Assembly (NCBI GenBank): GCA_030037545.1
Contig: JASHRF010000076.1
Location: forward strand, 1 to 64,000
DNA from: Acidobacteriaceae bacterium
Lineage (GTDB): Bacteria > Acidobacteriota > Terriglobia > Terriglobales > Acidobacteriaceae
Direction: 5' to 3'
DNA length: 64,000 nucleotides
The position numbers were made by a program, and so were the translations under genes. Numbering within the stretch: position 1 is the stretch's first letter; the number at the start of each line of letters is the position of its first letter. Below, piece by piece: positions 9,011-19,100 of the stretch. Under the pieces are notes generated by a model. That model searched no databases. It was given only the letters and a program-made list of their open reading frames with translations, and was not told the origin of the DNA.

Positions 9011-9793
9011 CTACAGCCTTCTCAACCTCGCCGCCAGGGCTTCAGCATTTCGCGCCAGGAGCGCTACATCGATTCCCGCGGCCACGAAGCTGAATCCCAT
9101 CGCGAACATGGCCTCGGCCTCCTCAACGTCGCGCGCCAGCGTGCCTGCCGGCTTTCCCGCCGCGCCAATCCTCTCCGCTGCATCTTTGATGGCTGCCTGG
9201 ACGGCGGGATGTTTCGGATTTCCAAGATAACCCATGTCGGCGGCCAGGTCGCTGGGGCCGATGAACATGCCATCCACGCCATCCACCTGCGCGATGGCCT
9301 CAATCTCTTTGAGCGCCGCGCGCGTTTCCAGTTGCACCAGCAGGCAGGTGTCCTGGTGCGCGTTTTCAAGATATTGCGGTACGCGGCCGAAGTCGCTGGC
9401 TCGCACCACCACGGCTACGCCACGCACGCCGCGGGGCGGATAGCGGGTTGCAGCTACGGCCCGGCGCGCCTCTTCAGCGCTCTGCACGAAGGGAACGAGG
9501 AGGGTGCGCGCACCCGCGTCAAGAGCGCGCTTGACGATGACCATATCGTTCCAAGGAACGCGGAATACCGGCTCCGCTGCGCCCCCGCGCATGGCCTGCA
9601 ACTGAGCAACCAGCGAGGGAATGTCGTTGGGACCATGCTCGCCATCGATCACGATCCAATCGAAGCCGGCGCCGGCCAGGATTTCGGCGGCGATGGGGCT
9701 GGCCAACGCGCTCCAAAAGCCCACTTGACGCTTGCCCACCGCGAGCGCCTGCTTGAATGGATTGCGGCTGGAGGGTTGGGGCGAATCAGGCAT
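9011..9793 (-). CDS. HpcH/HpaI family aldolase
   Basis: FWSALASPIAAEILAGAGFDWIVIDGEHGPND; GMFIGPSDLAADMGYLGNPKHP. Confidence 0.94.
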   Translation of the reverse strand: MPDSPQPSSRNPFKQALAVGKRQVGFWSALASPIAAEILAGAGFDWIVIDGEHGPNDIPSLVAQLQAMRGGAAEPVFRVPWNDMVIVKRALDAGARTLLVPFVQSAEEARRAVAATRYPPRGVRGVAVVVRASDFGRVPQYLENAHQDTCLLVQLETRAALKEIEAIAQVDGVDGMFIGPSDLAADMGYLGNPKHPAVQAAIKDAAERIGAAGKPAGTLARDVEEAEAMFAMGFSFVAAGIDVALLARNAEALAARLRRL

Positions 9794-9794
9794 G

Positions 9795-10025
9795 CTACCA
9801 GCTTAACAATGAAACACGCGTACGCCCATCCGAACCCGAACAGCAGCCAACCAGGACGCTGCGGAGGTTCATGCCTTTGGGCATAAAGGCGGCGGCTTGC
9901 GAAAGCGCCGAGCGGTCCGCGTAGCCGAAGCAGCTTACGGCGAAGAGGATGGCAATGATCAGATAGCGGACACGCGTGGATTTTTCGGGTTGAGCCAAGC
10001 AAACACCCTTCAATACCGACAGCAT
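9795..10025 (-). pseudogene. Remnant of an MFS transporter N-terminus (truncated, frameshifted)
   Basis: RYLIIAILFAVSCFGYADRSALSQAAAFMPKGMNLRSVL then, in another frame, WLLFGFGWAYACFIV; no remaining TM helices. Confidence 0.55.
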
Positions 10026-10075
10026 GAACCAAGGGCGCCGGACGAGCGCAGCGACGCCACGCCGATGGAATGCGC

Positions 10076-11167
10076 TCAGTGTGGCCGCTCCACCGGCATG
10101 CCCACGATCTTCAGGCGCACGCGATAGAGGCTGGTGGTCGCGGTAATGTAGAGCGTGCGCCGGTCCGAACCTGCCCAGGCCAGGTTTGAGACGCGCTCGG
10201 GAATCAGCAGCGTTCCCAGCGGCTTGCCTTCAGGGGTCAAGATCAACACGCCGCCCGGCCCGGCGCTGTAGACGTTGCCCTCTTCATCCAGCTTCATGCC
10301 ATCGGGACCACCGGGGCGCGGGTCGGCGGTGGCATCGTAAAGAAGCCTGGCGTCGGTCAGCGTACCGTCGGGTTTCACGCGATACCGCATCCACAGCTTC
10401 CTGGGCTCCGAATTATCCACGTAGAGGTATTTTTCGTCGGGGGAAAACGCAATGCCGTTGGGCCGGGGCAGGTCGCTTACCAACAGCTCGAGCTCGCTGC
10501 GCGCAGGCGAGGCTCCCGGTTTCTGCTCCAGCGCGTGGGGAATCCGGTACACGCCGTTCACCTTCAGTTGCTTGTGCGGGTCGCTATCGTTCTGCGTGCG
10601 CAGTCCGTAGGGCGGATCGGTGAAGTAGAGCGAGCCGTCGGAGCGGTAGACCAGATCGTTGGGGCTGTTGAGGCGCTTGCCCTGGTAGGTATCGGCCAGG
10701 ATGGTGATCTGGCCGTGCGGATCGAAGCTCTCGAAGCGGTAGACGTCGCGCTGCGCGTGCCCGGCCACCGTGAGCCGGCCGCGAGCGTCCAGCGTCATGC
10801 CGTTGGAGCCGGATTCGCGCCCGCCATAGGGCGCCGCGCCCAGGTAGCCGCTGGGCTGGAGGAAGATGCTTACGCCGCGACCCGGGGTCCAGCGGCGAAT
10901 GCTATTACTGGGAATTTCGGCAAAAAACAGGCTGCCCTCGGCCCACACCGGCCCTTCAACCCAGGTGAAGCCGGTGGCAAGCCGCTCCAGTCGCGCTCCG
11001 GCGGGAACAATGCGGTCCAGGGCCGGGTCCAGGCGATCGACTTTGAGCGGGGCGGAATCTGGCGCGGCCGAAGCGGCGGACGAGGGACTGCGCGCCAGAA
11101 GAAACGCGCACAAGACAGGAACGAAAGTGGCGATGGTGACGATGCTGCAAAGCTTTATGGAGGTCAT
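10076..11167 (-). CDS. SMP-30/gluconolactonase/LRE family protein
   Basis: Signal peptide; GFTWVEGPVWAEGSLFFAEIPSN...NSPNDLVYRSDGSLYFTDPPYGL...PNGIAFSPDEKYLYVDNSEP...GPDGMKLDEEGNVY. Confidence 0.95.
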   Translation of the reverse strand: MTSIKLCSIVTIATFVPVLCAFLLARSPSSAASAAPDSAPLKVDRLDPALDRIVPAGARLERLATGFTWVEGPVWAEGSLFFAEIPSNSIRRWTPGRGVSIFLQPSGYLGAAPYGGRESGSNGMTLDARGRLTVAGHAQRDVYRFESFDPHGQITILADTYQGKRLNSPNDLVYRSDGSLYFTDPPYGLRTQNDSDPHKQLKVNGVYRIPHALEQKPGASPARSELELLVSDLPRPNGIAFSPDEKYLYVDNSEPRKLWMRYRVKPDGTLTDARLLYDATADPRPGGPDGMKLDEEGNVYSAGPGGVLILTPEGKPLGTLLIPERVSNLAWAGSDRRTLYITATTSLYRVRLKIVGMPVERPH

Positions 11168-11353
11168 TCGATTCTCCGGTGCGGGATTCGGTTCCGGGCG
11201 CGGCTGAACGGGGCAGCGCGCGGAACCATAGCAGGTGCGGCGGATTCATGGTTCGCCGCGGCGGGTGGGGCTGTCAAGGAGGAGGACGCGTGTCGAGGCA
11301 CTGGCCGGGGGTGCGGACAAAACAGGAGCGGAGGGCCTACAATTTCAACTGGT

Positions 11354-11662
11354 ATGTCACGGGCGAAGGAAAAGACGTTTGAAGTGGCCTGCCCCGACTG
11401 CGGGGCGATGCTGAAGATTGACGGCGCGACGGGACTGGTGGTCAGCCACACCCCGGCGCCGCGCAAACGAATGTTCGAGGATTTGGAGACGGCGGCCAAG
11501 GCCATGCGCGAGCAGGAGGAGCGCAAGGAATCGATCTTCCGGCAGTCGGTGGACGCGGAAAGAAACAAAGCCGATCTGCTGGAAAAGAAGTTTGCCGAGG
11601 CGCTGCGCAAGGCCAAGGATGCGCCGGAGGGCAAGCCGCTGCGCGAATTCGACCTCGACTGA
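11354..11662 (+). CDS. Hypothetical protein with N-terminal zinc-ribbon-like CPDC and charged helix
   Basis: MSRAKEKTFEVACPDCGAMLKIDGATGLVVSH...KREFDLD-type charged C-terminus; internal ATG within longer ORF chosen. Confidence 0.7.
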   Translation: MSRAKEKTFEVACPDCGAMLKIDGATGLVVSHTPAPRKRMFEDLETAAKAMREQEERKESIFRQSVDAERNKADLLEKKFAEALRKAKDAPEGKPLREFDLD

Positions 11663-11779
11663 GGACCTTGATTGGCGGCGCGCATCCAAATAATCGAATG
11701 CCGGGCCGTGGGTGGGAACGAAACAGGATTCGCATGATTCCGCCGGCGGCTCGAAAGCCCGGCGAGAGAAGGAGAAGTC

Positions 11780-12118
11780 ATGGTGGTTGTGCCGCTTGCC
11801 GCAACTGGAAATGAATCCGAAGCCCGAGGTGAAGGGGTTTGTACCGCCAGCTCCACCTGCTGGGTGCGTGTGACGGCTGCAGGAGCGCTGGCCGCCAGCG
11901 GGGTTCTGCTGATGGCGGGCAAGCGCCGCGCCGGCCTGGTGGCGGCTGTGGCGGGCACTGTCCTGACCGTCCTCGACCAGCAGGAGACGGTGCGCACCTG
12001 GTGGAACCGCGTGCCCGGCTATCTGGAAGAAGTGCAGAGCATTCTCACCCGCGTGCAGGGCGCCGTGGACGAGCTCTCGGCGCAGGGCGAGCGGCTGCGG
12101 AACATCCTGCAACGCTAG
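11780..12118 (+). CDS. Hypothetical protein with hydrophobic central segment
   Basis: VTAAGALAASGVLLMAGKRRAGLVAAVAGTVLTVLDQQETVRTWWNRVPGYLEEVQSILTRVQGAVDEL. Confidence 0.65.
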   Translation: MVVVPLAATGNESEARGEGVCTASSTCWVRVTAAGALAASGVLLMAGKRRAGLVAAVAGTVLTVLDQQETVRTWWNRVPGYLEEVQSILTRVQGAVDELSAQGERLRNILQR

Positions 12119-12138
12119 CTGATGGCAGGCGCCGACTG

Positions 12139-13038
12139 CTAATTCTGCCGCTCGACGAGGTAGCGCGCCACCGACTTCAATCCTTCCGCGCGGCTGCCGT
12201 ATGGTTCGAGCGCCGCAAGAGCTTCCTTGACCAGATCGGCGGCGTCGCGCAGGCTTTGCTCGATGCCGTAGACGGCCGGCCAGGTCGCCTTTTCCGTTGC
12301 CTGGTCCTTGCCCGCGGTCTTGCCCAATTGCGCCGAGTCCTTGGTCATGTCGAGCACGTCGTCAACAATCTGGAAGGCCAATCCTTCCTTGCGGCCAAAG
12401 AGGTCCAGTCGCGCCGCATCCTCCGCGGTTGCCCCGGCGTAGACGCCGCCAGCCACCACGCTCACCCGGATCAGCGCGCCGGTCTTGGCGCGATGGATGG
12501 CCTGGACGATCTCCGGCGTGGGTTTTTTGTGTTCGCTCTCAAGGTCCAGTACCTGCCCGCCGATCATGCCTTCGACGGTGCCCACGGCGTTGGCAATCAA
12601 TCCGATAATCTGGACGGTAGCGGCGGCGGGGCAGTCGAGGCCGGCCAGCACTTCGAAAGCGCGCGTCTGCAGAGCGTCGCCGGCGAGGATGGCGATGGCT
12701 TCGCCAAAGGCCACATGGCAAGTGGGCCGGCCGCGGCGGAGGTCGTCATTGTCGAGCGCAGGCAGATCGTCGTGGATGAGCGAATAGGTGTGCAGCATTT
12801 CGAGGGCTGCGCCCAGGCGCTCGATGCCGGGCGGGACAGCGCCGGCAATCGTGGCTCCGGCCTGCATGGCAAGGACAGGGCGCAGCCGTTTGCCGCCGGC
12901 AAAGACGGAGTGACGCATGGCCGCGTGAATGGACGCGGGCACGGTGTCAGCGCTGGGAAGCAACGTCTCCAGCGCGCGATCGGTGAGCTCCGCGTCCTCA
13001 CGAATGAGGGATTTCACATCCTGAGCCATTGCATTCAT
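12139..13038 (-). CDS. ispA: Polyprenyl (farnesyl/geranylgeranyl) diphosphate synthase
   Basis: GGKRLRPVL, LIHDDLPALDNDDLRRGRPT, FQIVDDVLDMTKDSAQLGKTAGKD. Confidence 0.94.
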   Translation of the reverse strand: MNAMAQDVKSLIREDAELTDRALETLLPSADTVPASIHAAMRHSVFAGGKRLRPVLAMQAGATIAGAVPPGIERLGAALEMLHTYSLIHDDLPALDNDDLRRGRPTCHVAFGEAIAILAGDALQTRAFEVLAGLDCPAAATVQIIGLIANAVGTVEGMIGGQVLDLESEHKKPTPEIVQAIHRAKTGALIRVSVVAGGVYAGATAEDAARLDLFGRKEGLAFQIVDDVLDMTKDSAQLGKTAGKDQATEKATWPAVYGIEQSLRDAADLVKEALAALEPYGSRAEGLKSVARYLVERQN

Positions 13039-14870
13039 GATACTGAAGCGCGGTAGAATTTTCGCTCCAGCAAACACACGGCTGTGAGCGCCAGCACGCC
13101 CAGAAGGCTTACCCAGCGGCTCAGCAGCACATCGGGAGTGGTGGTCCAGTCGATGCGCAGGCTGGATGGCCCGCGCGGCACGGGCACAGCTATCAGGCCG
13201 TCGTCGCGGCGGGGCAAGACAGTGATGGTTAGTCCATTCACCTGCACCCTCCACGCCGGAAAACTGAGCAGGCGCAGCACCAGGTACCCGGATTGGGGAG
13301 CATCTGCGCTCACGCGCAGATGCTCGGGGTTAGTGGCGCGGCCGCCAAGGAACGGGAAGGTTGCCGTGCAACTGTCCTGGCCGGCGGTCCAGACCAGATT
13401 GTTGTTGTCGGGGTTGTCAGCGTCCACTTTGCCCAGCTCCGCCGTCGGATCGCTGACCAGGCATGCGTCCGGCAGTCCCATGGCGATCTCGGTGATGTCG
13501 CCCTGGGGCGGCGCGTACTCATACATGCCTTCAAAGCCGGCACCGGCATGGTAATCGGCCAGCGAGGAAGGAACGGTATCTTCCGGATTGCAGACCTGGA
13601 AGAATCGGGTTGCGGCGCAGGCCGTGGCGCACGCAAAGGCCACCGCGCAGACGGCTGCGACCAAGCGGCGGGCGCGGCGGCCGGTGGGCCAGACCGCGGC
13701 CGCGAAGAAGATGGCCATGGGCGCTTCGACGGCTTCCATCCATCGCCACGGGTACTGCAGGAATTTGAATTTGGGCAGCAGTTGCCAGATGGGACGCGAG
13801 ACAGGAAAGAGCAGAAAGAGCGCCACACATGGAATGGCAGCAAGCGGAATCCACCAGCGCCGCGAGCCGGTGGTTTTTTCGGACGCGAGGGTTCCTCGGC
13901 GCCAGGCAATGGCGAGGCAGAGAAGCGCGACGACGATCATGGAAATGGAAATCAACGAGACGGTGTGCAGAACCTCATCGTGCAGGGCCAGGGCCGGGTC
14001 GTTATGGCGCGCGAAGAGCCAATTGTTCTCGAAGTTGTAGCCGGGGTCCTGGGTGGCCTGGCGGATATCGACCCAGCGCTGCTCCCAGGCCGCGGGAATC
14101 CAGTAGACCGCGGTGAGGCCCAGGCCCAGGGCGGCGGCGATCACGGCGCGCAGGATGGGCGCCCATGATTTTTTGAGCGACGCGGCAAGCAGGGCGACCG
14201 CAGCGAGCAGGTAGCTGGCCATGACGCCCAGCGGCGCGTTTGAAAGCCAGGACGCGGCGAGAGCTAGAGCCAGGAGCGCGGTTGAGCCGTCGAGAGCGCG
14301 ACGCACCAGCGATGCGGAGGGACGGCGATCGCGCAGCGCGAAGAGCAGCAGCAATGGAAGCCAGGCGCCGCCGGTGAACTCGGGGAATGCGGCGCGCTCG
14401 TAGGCGGTAAAGAGGGTGAAGCCGGAGAAGATGGCGGCGCAGCCGGCGAGCGTGGCTACGGGTTCGTCGCAAGCCTTAAGCGCCAGCGCGCGCGTGGCCA
14501 GTCCCGTGCCCGCGAGGCACAGGAAGGTGAGGACGATGGGCGCGAAATGCCAGGAAAAGACCAGGCCCAGCGCCGCGCCCAGCATCCACGTGAGCGGAGG
14601 ATAGAAAACAAAGCGCGGCTCGCCGGCATCCCAGTTGGGGCTTGGCGTCCAATGCGGGTAGACGATGCCGTGGCGCCACGCATTCACGCAGTCGAGCCAG
14701 GAGACGAGATGCACGTTGAAGTCGTGGCCGCATGAGTTGCCGCGAATCAATTGCGGCGCGACGGCCAGCGCCGCGGCAGCGAGAATGATCGCCAGGCCGG
14801 TGAAACTTGGCCCGAGTTTCGCGCCGCGCGCCGGCTGAGGCGCTTCTTCAATTGCAAATTGACGTTCCAC
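13035..14870 (-). CDS. Large multi-pass membrane protein (6-PTP synthase-related/GT-like membrane domain)
   Basis: Many TM helices; DFNVHLVSWLDCVNAWRHGIVYPHWTPSPNWDAGEPRFVFYPPLTWMLGAALG; 4-bp overlap with the downstream prenyl synthase start. Confidence 0.8.
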   Translation of the reverse strand: MERQFAIEEAPQPARGAKLGPSFTGLAIILAAAALAVAPQLIRGNSCGHDFNVHLVSWLDCVNAWRHGIVYPHWTPSPNWDAGEPRFVFYPPLTWMLGAALGLVFSWHFAPIVLTFLCLAGTGLATRALALKACDEPVATLAGCAAIFSGFTLFTAYERAAFPEFTGGAWLPLLLLFALRDRRPSASLVRRALDGSTALLALALAASWLSNAPLGVMASYLLAAVALLAASLKKSWAPILRAVIAAALGLGLTAVYWIPAAWEQRWVDIRQATQDPGYNFENNWLFARHNDPALALHDEVLHTVSLISISMIVVALLCLAIAWRRGTLASEKTTGSRRWWIPLAAIPCVALFLLFPVSRPIWQLLPKFKFLQYPWRWMEAVEAPMAIFFAAAVWPTGRRARRLVAAVCAVAFACATACAATRFFQVCNPEDTVPSSLADYHAGAGFEGMYEYAPPQGDITEIAMGLPDACLVSDPTAELGKVDADNPDNNNLVWTAGQDSCTATFPFLGGRATNPEHLRVSADAPQSGYLVLRLLSFPAWRVQVNGLTITVLPRRDDGLIAVPVPRGPSSLRIDWTTTPDVLLSRWVSLLGVLALTAVCLLERKFYRASVS

Positions 14871-15012
14871 AACAGCTTTCCTGCGTCCCTTGCTCTCTTA
14901 GTTCCGAGTCCCTGGAACCGGTTGCGTAAATACCCAAGCCGCGCACGAACCGCCCCTCATGGGCTATAGATACCTGCATAAGAAATTTCCTGAAGCGGAC
15001 CGAAAGACAACC

Positions 15013-15069
15013 GCAGATCCTTCGACTCCGTTGGCGCAAAAAGCCGCGCCAACTGCGCTCAGGATGACA
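15013..15069. repeat. Family 2 hairpin repeat
   Basis: GCAGATCCTTC...GTTGGCGC/GCGCCAAC...CAGGATGACA. Confidence 0.75.
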
Positions 15070-15107
15070 GTTCCTGGCGGAATCGAGCCAGGGATGAACG
15101 CGGTCAT

Positions 15108-15206
15108 TGCTTTTGCAGGAATCAATAAAGCCCCGGATTTATGCGCCTTTGGCGGCCCGGCTGAAGCCGTGCCCTTTCAAAGCCCTATTAATGCAACCAG
15201 CTCTCA
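15108..15206. repeat. Degenerate family 1 repeat
   Basis: CGGCTGAAGCCGTGCCCTTTCAAAGCCCTATTAATGCAACCAGCTCT. Confidence 0.65.
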
Positions 15207-15214
15207 AGCCGCCC

Positions 15215-17740
15215 TTACGGCTCCAGCCGCAGCGTGTGCGTGGTCTGCGCGGTGACGGCCGCAGGCGTAAACGGCAGCGCGAAAGTCGTTCCGCTGTACC
15301 ACGCGTTCCACTGGTTGCGGTAGTAGGGGCTGAATACATTACTGCTCTCGCCGAGGACGATGTTCTCCGTCGAGCCATCGATATTGTTCCAGTCCATGGT
15401 GAAGCGCTGCGACGGGCCGACAAACGGGCTGACCTGCTTGACGGTGGTGGTGTCTCCGCTCATAGGCAGAGGTCCGGTGTTGGCGATGCGGCCAACCAGG
15501 GGCAGGAATTCGGCCAGCGGATGCTCGATATCGATCACGTGCCAGCCGCCGTACATCCAGTTGTCAATGTTGGCGGGTGCTTTGCCGTTGGTCATGCCCT
15601 CGCGTACGGCTTCCGTCAGCAGCGCGTTCCAGTCCTTATAGCCGATTGGCAGCCACGCCGGATCGAAGTTCATCACGATTTGCTCCTCGGCAAACTGCGA
15701 TTCGCCCCAATGATAGTCGGTCCACAGGTCACCCAGCTTGGGTTTCAGGATCAGCGGCCAGAGCGCGTCGCGGGTCTGGTCGACGACGGACGGCGCGGCG
15801 GAATTCACGGTCAGTTTTCCATCCCAGCTCCGCATCAGGTCAGCAGCCTTGCGCAGGCGGTCGTCGACTCCGTCGGAATGGTCGATGGCATAGGCGAAGC
15901 GCTGGCCAAGTTCCTGGTCCACTTCGCTGTAAATGTCCATCTGCACCGAGAGCATGTCTTTGGGCGTAAGGCCGTCGCGTCCGTCGAGCAGCTTGTAGAG
16001 GCGCTCAATGCGATAGGGATCAATCCACTCGTCGGTGATTGGATATGGGGACTTATCAGTGGTTACGCGCGAGTTGGCCGTGGCCAGAAATCCGGAAGGC
16101 GGATCGAGGGCGTTGGGCATGTCAGCGAAGGGGATGTAGCCTTGCCACTCGTGCGCATGGTCCTGGATGGGCAGGTCCATAAGGCGCGCCGGGCGCAGGG
16201 GCACTTTGCCGATGGCGTGATACGCGATGTGGCCCTGGTCGTCGGAGTAGACAAGATTCTGCGCCGGCCAGCACCAGTCGGCGAGCGCCGCGGAGAATTC
16301 CGCCCAGTTCTCGGCCACGTTCATTGCGTACAGCGGAATGGCGTGCAGGGTGGGATCGTAGAGATTCCACTTAAGCGCGATGGGGCGCGGCTCATGGACC
16401 AGGGAGTTCACCAGCGGGCCGTGATCGGTGGACTCGACATCGACGGTCACATCGCGGCCGGCGCGCACATGAATCACCTCGCGATCCACGCTGAGGGGAT
16501 GCCATTGCCCGTCTTGCCCCAGGTAGTTGCCTTTGCCGTCGAGCTTTTCGAAATAGAGATCTTGCACGTCGGCCATCAGGTCAGTGAATCCCCAGGCCAC
16601 GTGCTCATTGTGCCCGGCGATGATGAAAGGAAATCCGGGCAAGGTGACGCCGGCGGCATCGAAGCCCGGAGCGCGCAGGCCGGCCATGTACCAGATGTTG
16701 GGCTCGGTGAGCCGGATGTGCATGTCGTTCGAGAGCAGCGATTTTCCGCTGGCGGTATGGCTGCCGGCGATGACCCACTGGTTTGAGCCCACGGAGCAGC
16801 CCCGGCAAAGCGGCCTCCCCAGCCCATCCTGGACCTCCATCGGAGCGTGGGGTTCGGGCGCGCCCGGGCTCGGCTCCGGAATCGGCGAAGGCGCTGCTCG
16901 GACCGCGCTGCTGTTCGCTCCGCTGTCTTCGTCGTCTTGGCTGCCATCTTGGCGCCGGAGCGGCGCGGGTTGCGGCCGGCTTAAGTCCGGATCCACGCCG
17001 GTAGGTGGATGGTCGCGCCACGAGCCGACCGGATAGAGGTCAGACTCCAGCTTCGGATTATTCAGCTTTGCGGCTACGTACCAGCGGTCCAGCTTGGTGG
17101 CGGCGTGCATGTCAAGCTCCTGCACCTCCATCAGCCCCACGCTGACGGAATCGACTCCGGTCCACGGCTGCGGTCTGTACATCAGGAGGCGGAACTCCGC
17201 CGGCAGCCTGCCTGTTGCCTCGCTTTGGGCAATAAATGCGTTCACGCCGCGCGCGTAGTCGTCCAGGCGCCTGCGATCAGCAGGCGGAAGACTGGCGTAA
17301 ATGCGCTGAGCCTGCCTGCCGAATCCGAGCACGCGCTGCATGCGGTCGTGCTCGATGAGCGAGGGGCCGAGAATCTCGGCCAGATCACCGTTGGCGTGGC
17401 GGCGGAACATGTCCATCTGCCAGAGGCGGTCCTGCGCGGTTACGTAGCCCTGGGCTGCGAAGAGGTCATCCTGCGTGGCGGCGTCGATGTGCGGCGTGCC
17501 AAGGGCGTCGCGACGCACCGTCACCGGCGCAGAGAGCGCGGGCACGCGCAGCGTGCCGTCCATCTGCGGCAGGGCAGCGCGCTCGGCTGTGTAAAGCCAC
17601 AGCACGCCCGCGATGGCCGCGAACAGAACGAGTACTGCGAGCGCGGCGGCGAACCACGTCAACCAGCGCAGCCAACGCCGCGGGGATGGGCTTGCCGGAA
17701 GACGGCCCGCGGTGGGAGTCGATGAGTGCGTTTCCGCCAT
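15215..17740 (-). CDS. Penicillin acylase family protein (Ntn hydrolase)
   Basis: GTPHIDAATQDDLFAAQGYVTAQDRLWQMDMFRR; GCSVGSNQWVIAGSHTASGKSLLSNDMHI around nucleophile Ser; FPFIIAGHNEHVAWGFT. Confidence 0.97.
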   Translation of the reverse strand: MAETHSSTPTAGRLPASPSPRRWLRWLTWFAAALAVLVLFAAIAGVLWLYTAERAALPQMDGTLRVPALSAPVTVRRDALGTPHIDAATQDDLFAAQGYVTAQDRLWQMDMFRRHANGDLAEILGPSLIEHDRMQRVLGFGRQAQRIYASLPPADRRRLDDYARGVNAFIAQSEATGRLPAEFRLLMYRPQPWTGVDSVSVGLMEVQELDMHAATKLDRWYVAAKLNNPKLESDLYPVGSWRDHPPTGVDPDLSRPQPAPLRRQDGSQDDEDSGANSSAVRAAPSPIPEPSPGAPEPHAPMEVQDGLGRPLCRGCSVGSNQWVIAGSHTASGKSLLSNDMHIRLTEPNIWYMAGLRAPGFDAAGVTLPGFPFIIAGHNEHVAWGFTDLMADVQDLYFEKLDGKGNYLGQDGQWHPLSVDREVIHVRAGRDVTVDVESTDHGPLVNSLVHEPRPIALKWNLYDPTLHAIPLYAMNVAENWAEFSAALADWCWPAQNLVYSDDQGHIAYHAIGKVPLRPARLMDLPIQDHAHEWQGYIPFADMPNALDPPSGFLATANSRVTTDKSPYPITDEWIDPYRIERLYKLLDGRDGLTPKDMLSVQMDIYSEVDQELGQRFAYAIDHSDGVDDRLRKAADLMRSWDGKLTVNSAAPSVVDQTRDALWPLILKPKLGDLWTDYHWGESQFAEEQIVMNFDPAWLPIGYKDWNALLTEAVREGMTNGKAPANIDNWMYGGWHVIDIEHPLAEFLPLVGRIANTGPLPMSGDTTTVKQVSPFVGPSQRFTMDWNNIDGSTENIVLGESSNVFSPYYRNQWNAWYSGTTFALPFTPAAVTAQTTHTLRLEP

Positions 17741-17831
17741 GAGTCAGCTACAGGATAGCGCCGATCCACTGCGGAGCGTCGGTGCGGAGGGTTGCGACGG
17801 CGGATTGGGTTGAAGCGGCAGTGCGGGCAGG

Positions 17832-19004
17832 CTATCGCGCGGCCGGTTCCGGCGCACGGTCCGATTGCGCCGAAGTTCTACGCCCGTAGACTACCACCAG
17901 CCAGATCATCAGCAGCGCCAGGATTCCGAGAATCAGCAGGCTGCCTTCGGGGCCATCGGAGCCGCCGCTCAACAGCGGGTTTCCGGCGGGCGCGGTGCTG
18001 AGGAAGTGACCCTGGGGCACGAGACCGCTGTCGGCCGTGCCGTAGAAGTAGGTTTCGGCCCAGTCCCAGCCGGCGTGGCAGCCGATTGCCCACCATGCCG
18101 AGCCGGTGACGCGGATGCTGACGCAAAAGACGAAGCCGATGGCGGCAGCGCTGAAGATGCCAACCCAGTTCTCGCCGCCGTTGCCGGTGTGCAGGAAGCC
18201 GAAAAACGTGGACGTGACCCAGGCGGCCTGCCAGAACGCGCTGTGCGCGGCAGCCCTGCGGTGAAGAATGAAACAAGGCACGAGGCCCAGCAGCGCGATC
18301 ACATACACGCCCCACATCTCGAGGCCCTTGTGGCGTACCGCCAGGCCGGCGCAGACCAGGGCCTCCAGGCCCAGCGCCCACCAGAAGTTGATGCCACGGG
18401 TGAGCGTGTATTGCAAATAACAGCGGAAGGTTCCTTCTTCCACGCATCCGGTCATCAGGAAGACGCAGCCCCAGAAGAGCGCATAGCCAAGGACCGCGGC
18501 TGCGGAGAGCGTTGGCCCTCCAAAGCGCAGCCAGTGGCCGGCTGCAAGCCCGCCCACCAGAATCGACAGTGCGGCAAAACCGACCGCCAGGCCGGCGAAG
18601 AAGTAGCGCGTGCGCCGCAGACCGCCAAGGTTGTAATCGATCATGCGCCGCCGCTCGATCAGAGCCGTCACGGGCGCGGCCACCAGCAGCCCCACGAACA
18701 GGACAAGCTCGTTGAAGAACACGCTCCGCGGGGTGAAGCCGAGCTTAGGGTTGACCAAGTGCAGGGTGGTGAGGACAACGCCCGTGGCAATGGCCGCGAC
18801 GACATAAACGACGACGAAGATCAGCACCGACCAGCCGGCGCGCAGACCCTGCGGGCCGAGGAACATCCAGCGCAACCAGCTCTCCTTATCCGCCGGTCCG
18901 GGCGGCAAGGCCTCAGGCGGTGCGACAATTTCGCCGGGTTCGGGCTTCTGCGGTTCATCGGCTCGATGATTCAGGTCAAGCGATTCGGGCGTCTGCGGCT
19001 CCAT
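17832..19004 (-). CDS. CPBP-family intramembrane metalloprotease (CAAX protease-like)
   Basis: TGCVEEGTFRCYLQ; TSTFFGFLHTGNGG; WWAIGCHAGWDW; multiple TM helices. Confidence 0.95.
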   Translation of the reverse strand: MEPQTPESLDLNHRADEPQKPEPGEIVAPPEALPPGPADKESWLRWMFLGPQGLRAGWSVLIFVVVYVVAAIATGVVLTTLHLVNPKLGFTPRSVFFNELVLFVGLLVAAPVTALIERRRMIDYNLGGLRRTRYFFAGLAVGFAALSILVGGLAAGHWLRFGGPTLSAAAVLGYALFWGCVFLMTGCVEEGTFRCYLQYTLTRGINFWWALGLEALVCAGLAVRHKGLEMWGVYVIALLGLVPCFILHRRAAAHSAFWQAAWVTSTFFGFLHTGNGGENWVGIFSAAAIGFVFCVSIRVTGSAWWAIGCHAGWDWAETYFYGTADSGLVPQGHFLSTAPAGNPLLSGGSDGPEGSLLILGILALLMIWLVVVYGRRTSAQSDRAPEPAAR

Positions 19005-19100
19005 GAGCCCTCCTTGGGCAGCGAAAGATTCGGCTGGAGCATTGTATCGAAGAGACGCCGCTGCCGGCTCGATGCACAGGTTCGATCGAGCTTCAGCGCT

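Noticed and set aside
10535-11353. N-terminal extension of the 11354-11662 ORF
   Set aside because: Overlaps the antisense of the SMP-30 gene; protein-like sequence begins at the internal ATG 11354.
15107-16786. 559-aa plus-strand ORF antisense to penicillin acylase
   Set aside because: Shadow ORF; the opposite strand carries a full conserved penicillin acylase.
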